The position numbers and the translations under genes were made by a program. Source: an uncultured Bacteroidota bacterium (GTDB lineage Bacteria; Bacteroidota; Bacteroidia; Flavobacteriales; Flavobacteriaceae). Taken from it: a stretch of 64,000 nt of DNA. The stretch lies in the NCBI GenBank assembly GCA_902546725.1, contig CACCLB010000008.1:28801-92800 (forward strand), given 5' to 3'. Below the pieces are notes generated by a model that saw only the letters and a program-made list of their open reading frames with translations, ran no database searches and was not told where the DNA came from. Shown here piece by piece: positions 19,186 to 28,516 of this stretch. Every line of letters begins with the position of its first letter. The first letter of the stretch is position 1.

Positions 19186-19799
19186 TTTATTAAAGCTGTA
19201 TGCTTTTTAAGGTAACTTAAAGTATCAGGCCCTAAATTGAAAAGTAAATCGATGATGCTCAGGTTGGGTATAAACCCATTTTTTTCCTCAAAAACCTGTC
19301 TGTAAGGGTCAAAATTGATTTCTAAACTTTTTTTGGCATTAACCAAGCTATCCATTCTTTGGTGGGTATGCTCGTTCCACTCTACAACTTTATAAGACAT
19401 AGAAAACTCAATTAATTCCATTATTTTATTTAGCAAGTCAAGATTGAATTGCATGAGATGCGTTACTTCCTCTTTGAAAAAAGGAATTAAATCTGCTTCG
19501 TAAAATTCAAAGTAAGGAGAAGATCGATAGGCAGCGCAAATTGATTTCCAGTGTTGTTTTTGCCATGCGGTTGTGTCTGCAATTTGTACCTCCTCTTCTT
19601 TTTGATGCGACTTACTTTTATTGTGTACAATCGGTAGGGTTAATTTAAGTTTTCCGTTTGCTCCATAGATTTCAGTTCGATTTCTATATGTCTGCTTCTG
19701 GAAATGGGTATCTCTTACAAAATAAAGCTGTTTTTGAGCTACTATCCAGCTGCAATAATAAATATTGGGAAGATAAGCCGGACTCACTACAGCGGTCAT
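19182..19799 (-). CDS. WbqC-family protein
   Basis: A 205-residue member of the WbqC family. The N-terminal VVSPAYLPNIYYCSWIV and the segment GKLKLTLPIVHNKSKSHQK followed by TAWQKQHWKSICAAYRSSPY and the FYEADL motif are diagnostic. Some family members lie in O-antigen clusters, but the biochemical role is unknown. Here it is the last gene of a leftward set after lepB, overlapping it by 4 bases. It converges with the EEP gene. Confidence 0.87.
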   Translation of the reverse strand: MTAVVSPAYLPNIYYCSWIVAQKQLYFVRDTHFQKQTYRNRTEIYGANGKLKLTLPIVHNKSKSHQKEEEVQIADTTAWQKQHWKSICAAYRSSPYFEFYEADLIPFFKEEVTHLMQFNLDLLNKIMELIEFSMSYKVVEWNEHTHQRMDSLVNAKKSLEINFDPYRQVFEEKNGFIPNLSIIDLLFNLGPDTLSYLKKHTALIN

Positions 19800-21499
19800 G
19801 CTGCTTTTTTATTTTTCTTTCTGCGGTAAAAAACAAAACCTTGCCAAATGACAATTACACCGGCAAAATATGGGAAATAGGAGAGGCGTTCACCAGGGCC
19901 ATCAACTGTGGTAAAGACCCTATCCCAACGTATCGACCAGTTTTTAATTCCATCATTGATTCCCTTGATGCTGAACCAGATAAAAATAGGTTTTCCCACT
20001 ATATGATCATCGGGAACAAACCCCCAGAACCTACTGTCTTCCGATCGGTGTCTGTTATCACCCATCATCCAATAATAGTCCTTTTTAAAAGTATAGCTTG
20101 TACTGGCTTGACCGTTAATTCGTATTTCAGAGGGTGTCATTTCTAAGTTGTTCAACTCGTAATCTGTGATTATTTTTTTGTAAAGGGGAAGATTATCTCT
20201 GTTGAGGTCAACGGTCATTCCTCTTTTGGGAATCAGTAGTGGCCCAAAGTTATCCTCGTTCCAGTCGAAGGGTATTTTGTTAGGAAAAAACGTTTCGTTT
20301 GGAACTTTATCTGTACTTATTCGCCGAACAACACTATCTATCCCTGAGATGGCTTTTAATTTTTCTGCTTCATCAAGGGTCAAGACCATGTCTTTTTTAG
20401 CTTCGAGCAATTCACTAACACGCAGTCCTAATTTTCTAATAAGATCAGTTGGTAGTCCCTTTGCCTCTGTAATTACCACAAAGTTTTCAACCGTATTTCC
20501 AGATCGTCCTACAATGTAGGGGATTAATTCTCTATAACTGCTTTCAGTAATATTTTCAATCTTATACCTCCTGTAAAAAGATTCAAAGCCCTCGGCCAAT
20601 AAGTTTCTAGAGGAGACCCCCTTTTTTGCATAGGCGCTATGGCTGAATTGGATTCTTGCCCTACTAGAATAGTTGTTTTTTTCTCCATTGGTGTGTACCA
20701 ATCCATTGATGATTTCGAGTGTGTCCCCTGGAATACCTACACAACGTTTTACATAGTTTGATTTTTTATCTGTAGGCTTATCTACCCTTTTTTCTTTTAC
20801 AAAAAACTGACGCACAGTATCGGCAGGCCAACTGAACACTACTATATCATTGCGTTTGATTTTTTGCAAAGCAGGCAATCTGAAATAGGGGAGTTGAGGA
20901 TTTTTGAGGTAAGAGCGTACTTTAAGGACGGGTATGGTATCGTGTACCATTGGAACAGAAACTGCAGTCATGGGAGTGCGCGCTCCGTAGTGAAATTTAC
21001 TTACAAAAAGAAAATCACCGATAAGAAGCGATTTTTCTAAAGAACCTGTTGGTATGATATAAGGTTGAATAAAATAATTGTGTACTATAGTTGCAGCAAC
21101 TACAGCAAAAAGAATGGAGCTTACGGTTTCTCCAAAACTTGTTCGGGGTCTGAGACTACGATCTGGAATGTGTTTTAAATTTGAACTGTAGTTAAGAGCA
21201 AAAATACTTAAGCCTAACGTCAACAAGACAACTAGGGTATCTGAGGCCTTATTTTTTCCAAAACTTCTCAAGGTTTCAACCCAAATAACACCGAAGAGTA
21301 TCAAATTAATGGTCGGTATAAAAAGTAAAATAACCCACCACTTTGGCCGGTTAATTATTTTCATTAAAATGACGGCATTGTAAATGGGTACGGCTGCTTG
21401 CCATGCTTTATATCCAGCTGCCACATATAGTTTCCAGGTTCCTAAAAAATGAATGATTTGAAGGGCTAAAGCAAAAAGAATCCACTGGGATAGTGTCAT
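19796..21499 (-). CDS. lepB: Signal peptidase I, long flavobacterial form
   Basis: Removes signal peptides from exported proteins at the outer face of the inner membrane. The 567 residues are about twice the E. coli-type catalytic core. An N-terminal multi-helix region (about 1-110) resembling DUF5684 comes first. Then come the catalytic serine in IIPTGSLEKSLLIGDFLFVS and the lysine in KSNYVKRCVGIPGDTLEI. A long insert (about 265-455) follows before the last box MMGDNRHRSEDSRFWGFV. A C-terminal helix follows. The catalytic dyad is intact. The insert includes a segment of about 190 residues with no recognised fold. The gene lies between dapB and wbqC on the same strand. Confidence 0.94.
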   Translation of the reverse strand: MTLSQWILFALALQIIHFLGTWKLYVAAGYKAWQAAVPIYNAVILMKIINRPKWWVILLFIPTINLILFGVIWVETLRSFGKNKASDTLVVLLTLGLSIFALNYSSNLKHIPDRSLRPRTSFGETVSSILFAVVAATIVHNYFIQPYIIPTGSLEKSLLIGDFLFVSKFHYGARTPMTAVSVPMVHDTIPVLKVRSYLKNPQLPYFRLPALQKIKRNDIVVFSWPADTVRQFFVKEKRVDKPTDKKSNYVKRCVGIPGDTLEIINGLVHTNGEKNNYSSRARIQFSHSAYAKKGVSSRNLLAEGFESFYRRYKIENITESSYRELIPYIVGRSGNTVENFVVITEAKGLPTDLIRKLGLRVSELLEAKKDMVLTLDEAEKLKAISGIDSVVRRISTDKVPNETFFPNKIPFDWNEDNFGPLLIPKRGMTVDLNRDNLPLYKKIITDYELNNLEMTPSEIRINGQASTSYTFKKDYYWMMGDNRHRSEDSRFWGFVPDDHIVGKPIFIWFSIKGINDGIKNWSIRWDRVFTTVDGPGERLSYFPYFAGVIVIWQGFVFYRRKKNKKAA

Positions 21500-21551
21500 G
21501 TCTTGACGATTTTTATCAAATATAAGGGGTTCATATTAACGAGCCTTAGAA

Positions 21552-22256
21552 TTAAGAAATATTTAAAACATCATCCATTTTGTAAACGCCTTGTTTTCCA
21601 GCAAGCCATTCTGCAGCTACTACAGCACCTAAAGCAAAACCTTCTCGACCAAAGGCTTGGTGTTTAATGCTTATTTCGTCTATAGATGAAGTGTATTTTA
21701 CTGTATGGGTACCAGGGACTTCTCCTTCTCGTATGGATTTAATATTGAGTTTGTCTTTGGTGTTGTTCTCAAGTTCCCATCCGTTAAGATTGTACTCGCT
21801 TAGAACACCCTCTGCGAGTGTGAGTGCTGTTCCACTGGGCGCATCCAATTTGTGTACATGGTGAATTTCTTCTAATGAAGGATGGTAATTTTCTTGATGC
21901 GGTTTCATCAGCTTTGCTGCTATCGCATTTATTTTAAAAAATAGATTTACCCCTATGCTAAAGTTAGACGCATAGAGAAATCCACTTTGTTGTGCCTTAC
22001 AGTAGTCTACCACTTCTTGATAGTGATCCAACCAGCCCGTAGTACCACAGACTACAGGAATGCTTTGTGCTAAAGCCGACTTAATATTATCCACAGCGGC
22101 TTGGGGAATGCTAAAATTTATAGCAACATCAGCTAGTGATAATTCACCTTGCACTTCGTCTTTATCTAAGGTATATACAACTTCATGACCTCTGTCAAGG
22201 GCAAATTTTTCTATTGCTTTGCCCATTCTTCCGTATCCTAAAAGTGCAATTTTCAT
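21552..22256 (-). CDS. dapB: 4-hydroxy-tetrahydrodipicolinate reductase
   Basis: Reduces HTPA to tetrahydrodipicolinate in the lysine and meso-diaminopimelate pathway, which supplies peptidoglycan. The 234 residues open with the nucleotide-binding GYGRMGKAIEKFALDRGHEV, then VVCGTTGW, the catalytic EEIHHVHKLDAPSGTALT motif and HQAFGREGFALGA. Length is typical of the short flavobacterial enzyme. It lies 12 bases after the DUF5683 gene stop, in the parAB - DUF5683 - dapB - lepB order common in this family. Confidence 0.96.
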   Translation of the reverse strand: MKIALLGYGRMGKAIEKFALDRGHEVVYTLDKDEVQGELSLADVAINFSIPQAAVDNIKSALAQSIPVVCGTTGWLDHYQEVVDYCKAQQSGFLYASNFSIGVNLFFKINAIAAKLMKPHQENYHPSLEEIHHVHKLDAPSGTALTLAEGVLSEYNLNGWELENNTKDKLNIKSIREGEVPGTHTVKYTSSIDEISIKHQAFGREGFALGAVVAAEWLAGKQGVYKMDDVLNIS

Positions 22257-22267
22257 TTGATTTTATA

Positions 22268-22876
22268 TTAAAATTTGACCGCTAGACGAATACCGCTTTG
22301 TCGTTGGTCGAAGATAAGATCCGGTGTTATACTGAGATCATCATTGACATTAAACTGAAGTAGGTGTGCACTGACATTAGCTTCCAAAATGTTTAGCATG
22401 TATGAAGCTGCTAAGAGAAGCATGGCGATATCTCGATAATTTTTGTGAAAGTCCATTCCAATAAGTAGTTGCTCTGTGGTAATAGGAATGTCTTTTTCTA
22501 AAAACCGATCGTTAAAAATACCATTTTGCCTCTTTTTGTATGCAGTTCGGTATTCCTTCATTTGGTTGTTTTGTAGATTGTAATAGTAATAAGATGTACC
22601 CATAGCAGCATAGATAATAGGGATTTTCCATGCTTGTCCTAAATAAGCCTGTCCAAGTCCTGGAATTATTGCTGAATAAAAGGCCGCCCTAGAAGGAGTT
22701 AATGGATCGTTGATTAAACGCTGTATTCTGGGAGAATAATTTTTAGCATAAGCTAGGGAGTCTGGAATCACAATTTCGTTAATTTCCCTTTCTATCATTT
22801 CTTCTGTTTCCTCTTGGCCGGAAACATTAAAAGAGATCAAAACAAAAAGACTGTATAAGAGTAAATTAGGCTTCAC
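22268..22876 (-). CDS. DUF5683 family envelope protein
   Basis: A 202-residue protein with a signal peptide (about 1-20) and two further hydrophobic segments. The central AFYSAIIPGLGQAYLGQAWK (about 65-84) with the following IYAAMGTSYYYYN is the hallmark of DUF5683. The family function is unknown. Its placement between parB and dapB, with an 11-base overlap with parB, is conserved in Flavobacteriia and suggests a link to growth or envelope synthesis by context only. Confidence 0.85.
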   Translation of the reverse strand: MKPNLLLYSLFVLISFNVSGQEETEEMIEREINEIVIPDSLAYAKNYSPRIQRLINDPLTPSRAAFYSAIIPGLGQAYLGQAWKIPIIYAAMGTSYYYYNLQNNQMKEYRTAYKKRQNGIFNDRFLEKDIPITTEQLLIGMDFHKNYRDIAMLLLAASYMLNILEANVSAHLLQFNVNDDLSITPDLIFDQRQSGIRLAVKF

Positions 22877-23756
22877 CTTTGATTTTGTTTAGGATGTTTT
22901 GGAGCTTTTCTTGTGACTCAAAACTAATTTTCAATTGACCTCGGCCAAGACTGTTGGCATTGACAGAAACAGCTGTGTCGAATAGTTTTTCTAAGTCATC
23001 AGCTGCTTGCTGAATGTAGGCTGGTTGATAAGGAGTTTCTGAACTTTGTTTGGGTGCTTTGGACTTGCGAACAAGCGCTTCAGTTTCACGAACAGAAAGT
23101 CCTTTTTTGACGATGGTCTTGTATAATTTGATTTGCTCGGCAGGAGATTCAATATTGATTAAAGCCCGACCGTGACCCATGGTGATAAAACTGTCTCTAA
23201 TCCCTGTTTGAATAATTGGATCAAGTTTTAAGAGTCGCATATAATTGGTAATAGTCGATCTTTTTTTTCCGACCCGACTGCTGAGTTGGTCTTGAGTGAG
23301 TTTAATTTCTTCAATCAGGCGTTGGTATGAAAGTCCAATTTCTATTGGATCTAGATCTTGCCTTTGAATATTTTCGACCAGTGCCATTTCCAAAGACTCT
23401 TGGTCGTCGGCAAGTCGAACATAGGCAGGAATGGTTTTCAATTCTGCCATCTCTGAAGCTCTCAGTCTGCGTTCACCAGAGATCAATTCAAACGCATTAG
23501 CTTTCTTACGGACTGTTATGGGCTGAATAACACCAAGTTCCTTTATCGACTGACTCAGTTCTTCTAGAGCCTCTTCGTTAAAATGCGTTCTAGGTTGAAA
23601 AGGATTGGTAGTGATTTTACCTAATTCCAAGTCAATAATATTTCCTATAACTTGATCTGCATTTTTATCATTAATAGATTCGATGGCATTTTCAGAATCA
23701 TTTAAAAGAGCGGATAGACCACGACCTAAAGCTTGTTTTTTATTTGATTTTGCCAT
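22866..23756 (-). CDS. parB: ParB-family chromosome partition protein
   Basis: A 296-residue CTP-dependent DNA clamp that spreads from centromere-like parS sites. The N-terminal ParB/Srx CTPase fold (about 40-135) has the PFQPRTHFNEEALEELSQSI box and the GERRLRA motif. The HTH (about 150-200) follows in QDQLSSRVGKKRSTITNYMR. A C-terminal dimer domain ends the protein. It follows parA by 6 bases. No clear parS palindrome was found by eye in this window, so the sites probably lie elsewhere. Confidence 0.95.
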   Translation of the reverse strand: MAKSNKKQALGRGLSALLNDSENAIESINDKNADQVIGNIIDLELGKITTNPFQPRTHFNEEALEELSQSIKELGVIQPITVRKKANAFELISGERRLRASEMAELKTIPAYVRLADDQESLEMALVENIQRQDLDPIEIGLSYQRLIEEIKLTQDQLSSRVGKKRSTITNYMRLLKLDPIIQTGIRDSFITMGHGRALINIESPAEQIKLYKTIVKKGLSVRETEALVRKSKAPKQSSETPYQPAYIQQAADDLEKLFDTAVSVNANSLGRGQLKISFESQEKLQNILNKIKGEA

Positions 23757-23762
23757 ACGGTT

Positions 23763-24527
23763 TTATTTATTGCGTTTGATGATTTCGCTGCCTAAAGATA
23801 AATAACTTTTTGCACCACGACTAGAGGCATCATAACTGATAATATCTTCTCCAAAACTCGGAGCCTCACTCAATCGAATATTTCTCTGAATAATTGTTTT
23901 AAAGACCATTTCACCAAAGTGTTTTTTGACTTCTTCTACCACTTGATTGGAGAGTCTTAATCGGTTATCGTACATAGTAAGCAACAAGCCTTCTATATCC
24001 AAGTCTTTATTGTGAAGTTTTTGAACGCTTTTAATGGTGTTAAGCAGTTTACCCAATCCTTCTAGTGCAAAATACTCACACTGAATAGGAATAATTACGG
24101 CATCAGCAGCAACCAGAGAGTTTAAAGTGATCAAGCCTAGAGAAGGAGCACAATCCAATAAAACATAGTCGTATTGATCAATACTATCTTTTAAAGCTTT
24201 TTTAAGCATGTATTCTCTAGAGGCTTTATCCACCAGTTCAATTTCTGAGGCTACTAAGTCAATATGAGAGGGAATCAAATCCAGATTAGGACTATCTGTT
24301 GATAGAATTGCGTCCTCGACAGCTATACTGTGCTCGAGTAATTGATAGGTACCATATTTTACACTTTGCACATCAACACCTAGTCCTGAAGTAGCATTTG
24401 CTTGGGGATCAGCATCTATCAGGAGAACTTTTTTTTCTAAAACACCCAAGGCAGCACCAAGATTCACCGCGGTAGTGGTCTTTCCAACCCCTCCTTTTTG
24501 ATTTGCTACGGCAATAATTTTCCCCAT
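23763..24527 (-). CDS. parA: ParA/Soj chromosome partition ATPase
   Basis: A 254-residue deviant Walker-type ATPase that moves ParB-DNA complexes over the nucleoid. It has the deviant P-loop AVANQKGGVGKTTTAVNLGA with the signature lysine, the DADPQANATSGLG switch and the VLLDCAPSLGLITLNSL Walker B region. It is the first gene of the leftward parA - parB - DUF5683 - dapB - lepB - wbqC group. The 99 bases before it (24528-24625) are free of genes and should hold its promoter. Confidence 0.96.
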   Translation of the reverse strand: MGKIIAVANQKGGVGKTTTAVNLGAALGVLEKKVLLIDADPQANATSGLGVDVQSVKYGTYQLLEHSIAVEDAILSTDSPNLDLIPSHIDLVASEIELVDKASREYMLKKALKDSIDQYDYVLLDCAPSLGLITLNSLVAADAVIIPIQCEYFALEGLGKLLNTIKSVQKLHNKDLDIEGLLLTMYDNRLRLSNQVVEEVKKHFGEMVFKTIIQRNIRLSEAPSFGEDIISYDASSRGAKSYLSLGSEIIKRNK

Positions 24528-24625
24528 GAATGCTTAATTTTTTTTAACGACTAAAATTACGATTATTTAAACCGATACAAAACATTCAAAGAAGACATTT
24601 GCAAGCCAATTTTTCAAGCAAACTT

Positions 24626-24946
24626 TTATTGCATACTGTCTTGGGGTTCGATAATGAAAACAGTCTCATTACTTTTTTTATAACCGTAATTTTCTCTGGC
24701 GAATCGCTCTAAGCTATCCTCATTTTGAAGTACCTCTATAGTTTTTTGGTCTTCTTGAATTATTTTCTGAAGGACCTCTTTCTCCTTTTCAAGTTGATCA
24801 ATTTCCTGGTTTAGTTCTGAATGTATGGTCCATGAGTGCGTATCTAAAAAAAACATCCAAACAATAAATCCAAATGCAATTGTACCGTAAAGGAGGTAGG
24901 ATTTATTTAGTGCATTAATTTTTTTCCAAAATGAACGAAAACTCAT
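24626..24946 (-). CDS. FtsB/DivIC-family septum formation initiator
   Basis: A 106-residue bitopic protein: a short cytoplasmic start, one membrane helix (about 19-35, LLYGTIAFGFIVWMFFLD), then a coiled coil of about 40 residues (HSELNQEIDQLEKEKEVLQK) and the FARENYGYKKSNETVFII end motif of the DivIC/FtsB family. It bridges division proteins at the septum. It overlaps the cytochrome c gene by one base, an unusual neighbourhood for a division gene. Confidence 0.88.
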   Translation of the reverse strand: MSFRSFWKKINALNKSYLLYGTIAFGFIVWMFFLDTHSWTIHSELNQEIDQLEKEKEVLQKIIQEDQKTIEVLQNEDSLERFARENYGYKKSNETVFIIEPQDSMQ

Positions 24947-25359
24947 TAGTCCAATACTGATTTCTGAACTTCACTAACCTGTTGGGTTGTAATTTGTGCA
25001 TCGTAGGAATTTCCCCATTGATTGAGTATGTAGTTCATCACATCGGCAATTTCTTCGTCATCCAGTCCCTGTTTTGCCATCACCCCATCGTAGATTTCAT
25101 CGTTTACCACGATCTCTCCTTTCAAACCGAACTTGATTCCAGCAATACTTTTATCGATATTATTCATCAAATAGTCGGAATCTTTTAAGGGAGGAAATAC
25201 TCCTGAGACCCCTGCTCCCGTAGTCAAATGGCATTGTAAGCAAAAGTCTTGATAAATTTCTTCACCAGCTACTATGCTTTCTTCATTTGTTTTTTCTTGA
25301 TAAAGTGAGGCAGTAGTACCACCTACAATCAATAAGTAACCTACAATCAAAAGTCTCAT
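24946..25359 (-). CDS. Single-heme cytochrome c
   Basis: A 137-residue exported protein with an N-terminal hydrophobic signal (RLLIVGYLLIVGGTTASLY) and one CxxCH heme site in FCLQCHLTTGAGVSGVFPPL (about 41-60). A methionine further on (around residue 96-97, GVMAKQGLDDEEIADVMNY) is the likely distal ligand. It is coupled to the sugar dehydrogenase gene by a 4-base overlap and probably takes electrons from it in the periplasm. This pairing is an inference from gene order. Confidence 0.9.
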   Translation of the reverse strand: MRLLIVGYLLIVGGTTASLYQEKTNEESIVAGEEIYQDFCLQCHLTTGAGVSGVFPPLKDSDYLMNNIDKSIAGIKFGLKGEIVVNDEIYDGVMAKQGLDDEEIADVMNYILNQWGNSYDAQITTQQVSEVQKSVLD

Positions 25360-26480
25360 TTATTGTGTACAATTTTTAAAATTCCTTTACCCTCAACACC
25401 CAGGTATAAATAACCATCTGGCCCCTCAACAACATTTCGCACTCTACCAATTTTATCCAGTACCTTTTCTCTCTTCACCACTTTGTTGTTTTCGATGACT
25501 AGTCGTTCTAAGTATTCAAATTTTAGAGAACCTGCAAACAAATTATCAGTCCAATCGGGATAAACACCTGAAGAAGAAAAAGCCATCCCACTAGGACCTA
25601 TAGAAGGGACCCAGTAGTAATAAGGCTGTGCCATATTGGGCATGGAAGTTTTGTCAGTAATGGGTGTTCCGCTATAATTAATTCCATAGGTTATTGTTGG
25701 CCAGCCGTAATTAATTCCTGGCTTTATGATATTGATTTCATCTCCTCCTTTAGGTCCGTGCTCGTGTTCCCAGATTTCGCCCGTTTTAGGATGAGTAACC
25801 ATTCCTTGAGGGTTTCTATGACCATAAGAAAATACAGCTTCTTTTGCGTTTTCTTTACCTACAAAAGGATTGTCTTTTGGAATACTTCCATCTAAATTTA
25901 AACGGTAAATTTTACCTCCATCTCGGCTGATATCCTGAGGATTTACATCTCTATTTCCTCGATCACCAATTCCAAAATACAAATATTCTGCTCGGTCAAA
26001 GACGATTCGCGACCCCCAATGCTGACCCTTTTTAGTGTTCGGGGTTGCTTTGTAAAGAAGTTTTACATCCTTAAGAGAATTACCGTCTAGTATTGCACTA
26101 TACAATGCTGTGTTACCACCCTCATCATCGCCTTCAGTATTGGCGCTTATAGTCATAAAGATTGTATTGTTGTTAGTATAATCAGGGTGAAGTGCAACAT
26201 CAAGTAGCCCCCCTTGCCCTCTAACATAGACCTCAGGAAGCCCTTCTACTGATGTTTTTGTTCCGTTTACTACTCTGTAAAGCGTGCCTGATATTTCTGT
26301 TACTAAAAAATCGTTTTCTGAGATAAATGCCAACCCCCATGGTATGTCAATGCCGTCAATTACGGTTTCGTAGCTGTAGTTAATTTCATTTGGGGATTCA
26401 ATAAAAGGAGGATTGTCTTGGGCGCAACTTAGGTATAAAGTAAAGAATAAAATTACACTGTAATAACTGTAGATTTTCAT
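25356..26480 (-). CDS. Soluble PQQ-dependent glucose/sorbosone dehydrogenase-type protein
   Basis: A 374-residue six-bladed propeller protein with a signal peptide ending LSCAQDN, probably a lipoprotein. Family motifs are present: IPWGLAFISENDFLVTEISG, RVVNGT, GQGGLLDVALHPDYTNN, HWGSRIVFDRAEYLYFGIGD, YRLNLDGSIPKDNPF, the SYGHRNPQGMVTHP and WEHEHGPKGGDEINI motifs (PQQ and substrate site) and VEGPDGYLYLGV. It should oxidise aldoses in the periplasm using PQQ and calcium, passing electrons to the cytochrome c encoded next. No PQQ synthesis genes are visible in the window. Confidence 0.92.
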   Translation of the reverse strand: MKIYSYYSVILFFTLYLSCAQDNPPFIESPNEINYSYETVIDGIDIPWGLAFISENDFLVTEISGTLYRVVNGTKTSVEGLPEVYVRGQGGLLDVALHPDYTNNNTIFMTISANTEGDDEGGNTALYSAILDGNSLKDVKLLYKATPNTKKGQHWGSRIVFDRAEYLYFGIGDRGNRDVNPQDISRDGGKIYRLNLDGSIPKDNPFVGKENAKEAVFSYGHRNPQGMVTHPKTGEIWEHEHGPKGGDEINIIKPGINYGWPTITYGINYSGTPITDKTSMPNMAQPYYYWVPSIGPSGMAFSSSGVYPDWTDNLFAGSLKFEYLERLVIENNKVVKREKVLDKIGRVRNVVEGPDGYLYLGVEGKGILKIVHNK

Positions 26481-26633
26481 TGATTGTTTATTTAATTAGT
26501 CCAAATTCGTTTTTACGAACTTACTAAATTTTGAGATTATAATTCGCTTATTAACACCTTTGTAATACATAAACAGCAACAGTCAATATAGATTTGATTG
26601 TTTTTAGAGTACATAAGCGATAAATTTTAAGAA

Positions 26634-26711
<78 letters not shown>

Positions 26712-26733
26712 AATAAAAAGATCGGTACTAAAG

Positions 26734-26808
26734 TCGGGGTGGCAGGATTCGAACCTGCGACCTCCTGCTCCCAAAGCAGGCGCGATGACCGGGCTACGCT
26801 ACACCCCG
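26734..26808 (-). tRNA. tRNA-Pro (anticodon UGG)
   Basis: A second proline tRNA 22 bases from the first, 75 bases on the minus strand. Acceptor CGGGGTG pairs with CACCCCG; anticodon stem CCTGC/GCAGG with loop TTTGGGA gives anticodon TGG (decodes CCA and CCG). The T loop is GTTCGAATC. CCA is not encoded. The two are probably one transcript. Confidence 0.95.
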
Positions 26809-26875
26809 AAAAAGTGTGCGCAAATATAACATTAAAAAAAGTTAAAGCAAATAGGAAATTGGCTTTCTTCTAACT

Positions 26876-28510
26876 TTATTTTGTTTTAAGTTGTATTCCA
26901 TCTTTGTCGACTTTAAGATGAAGTTTTTCCTCACCTTCAGTGTCTTGATAATGGAGTTGTAATTTGGATTTTGTCTGAGGACAATTTAAGCACTCTAGCT
27001 CATCAGCTCCCATTTTCCAGAGGTAACCAGCAGTTCTTCTGCTGCTGTAACTTTGATTATTTTTTACAGGATAATTCAAAATGCTTTTGAGGTTGGTGTT
27101 TAATGAAAGTATCTGTCCCTCACTTAAGTTTAAAATGAGTTCAACTTTTTTAGTTTGAAACCCATTTAAATTTTGCCCAGTAACCATGGGATTGAGATAG
27201 AGTGTTTTATTATTCACCTCCCATTTATACTCTAATTTTCCAACATTATCCTGCGCTTTCTCTTGGCTAGAACCCTTTGCAGAGGCCTTGATTTCTAAAC
27301 ATGAATTAGCCTCTGGACTTCTTTGTATGGAAAGTTTAACTAAATCTTGCTCATCTTCAATTCTATCAATCAACCTGTTGAGTGGGTTGTTTTTTTTGAA
27401 TTCCCAGTCTGAGGAAATATTTCCAGTCTTATAAAGACTAACCGTTAAAGTATCTAGATTACTTATTGGAAGGGCGTGCATTTTGGTTTTGGTTGCAGTG
27501 ATACGATGACTTCTGATTTCTCCAGCACCCAGTACAACAAAAGAAATTATGGAAGCTATCCAAAGACCAAAAAGCACAAAGCGACCTACTGCCCCAAAGG
27601 TATTGGAATGCCCTCTTAAAAATCGAATTCCAAGAGAAAACAGAAACAGTACAGGAATTAATACAAATAAGAATATTGAGATGCCCCAAATAATATTGGG
27701 AATTAGTCCAAAGTCAAAAAGGTGAAATGGCCATAGAACAATCCCAAAAACCAATAAGACGATGCTCGCTACAAATATGGAAACGATAATCGAAGTGGAT
27801 ATAATCAAGAACAGTATTCCTAAGAGCTTAAGTATGACTCCGGGAATCGCCCTTAGAAGACCTTCTAAAAAATGAAAAAAATTTCTTGACTTTTTTTTTA
27901 AAGAATTTCCAGCTTCCTCGTAGTCAATGTCTTTGATTTTTGAAGACGTTTCATCAAACTCTTCTTTAATTTTTTTTTCAATATTGGAAACATTGATGGG
28001 CTTGCCCTTCATTCTGAGTTTGTCGGCGGTAGTTTTAGCTATTGGAACTAATACCCAGAACAATAAGTATATCAAAATAAATGTCCCTCCAGAAAATACT
28101 GCGAGTAAGAGCCATATTAAACGAATCCAAGAAGTATCAATACCAAAGTAATGACCTAAACCAGAGGCAACACCACCGATATAATTATCGTCAGGGTCTC
28201 TAAAAAGTTTTTTGTGGATTGTTTCCTCCACTTCTTCCTCTTCCTCCTCTGAAAGAAAATCTTCAGGCTGACCGAGTACAGCTATAATTTTCTCTACGTC
28301 TGCCTCGCTAATTACATAATCTGAATTTGTTTTAATTTTTTGAAACAGTTCAGCGATACGCGCTTCAATATCTTTAAGGATTTCTTCTTTGCCAACAGTA
28401 TTTTTAAAACCGTTTTCCAGTTTTTTTAAATACGCTTTTAACTTGGCATAGGCACTTTCATCTATATGAAAAAAAGTGCTCGCTAAATTGATGTTTACTG
28501 TCTTATTCAT
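26876..28510 (-). CDS. PspC-domain envelope stress protein with toastrack-like C-terminus
   Basis: A 544-residue protein. A cytoplasmic start (about 1-100) has NLASTFFHIDESAYAKLKAY and a helical IARLGQPEDF-type segment. The PspC domain (about 110-170) has KKLFRDPDDNYIGGVASGLG and the helix WIRLIWLLLAVFSGGTFILI. Several more membrane helices (about 225-330) follow, then a soluble C-terminal region of about 190 residues of beta strands, like the toastrack domain. It probably senses envelope state with the PadR repressor encoded 6 bases before it. This operon pairing is frequent in Bacteroidota. Confidence 0.9.
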   Translation of the reverse strand: MNKTVNINLASTFFHIDESAYAKLKAYLKKLENGFKNTVGKEEILKDIEARIAELFQKIKTNSDYVISEADVEKIIAVLGQPEDFLSEEEEEEVEETIHKKLFRDPDDNYIGGVASGLGHYFGIDTSWIRLIWLLLAVFSGGTFILIYLLFWVLVPIAKTTADKLRMKGKPINVSNIEKKIKEEFDETSSKIKDIDYEEAGNSLKKKSRNFFHFLEGLLRAIPGVILKLLGILFLIISTSIIVSIFVASIVLLVFGIVLWPFHLFDFGLIPNIIWGISIFLFVLIPVLFLFSLGIRFLRGHSNTFGAVGRFVLFGLWIASIISFVVLGAGEIRSHRITATKTKMHALPISNLDTLTVSLYKTGNISSDWEFKKNNPLNRLIDRIEDEQDLVKLSIQRSPEANSCLEIKASAKGSSQEKAQDNVGKLEYKWEVNNKTLYLNPMVTGQNLNGFQTKKVELILNLSEGQILSLNTNLKSILNYPVKNNQSYSSRRTAGYLWKMGADELECLNCPQTKSKLQLHYQDTEGEEKLHLKVDKDGIQLKTK

Positions 28511-28516
28511 AAGGGA

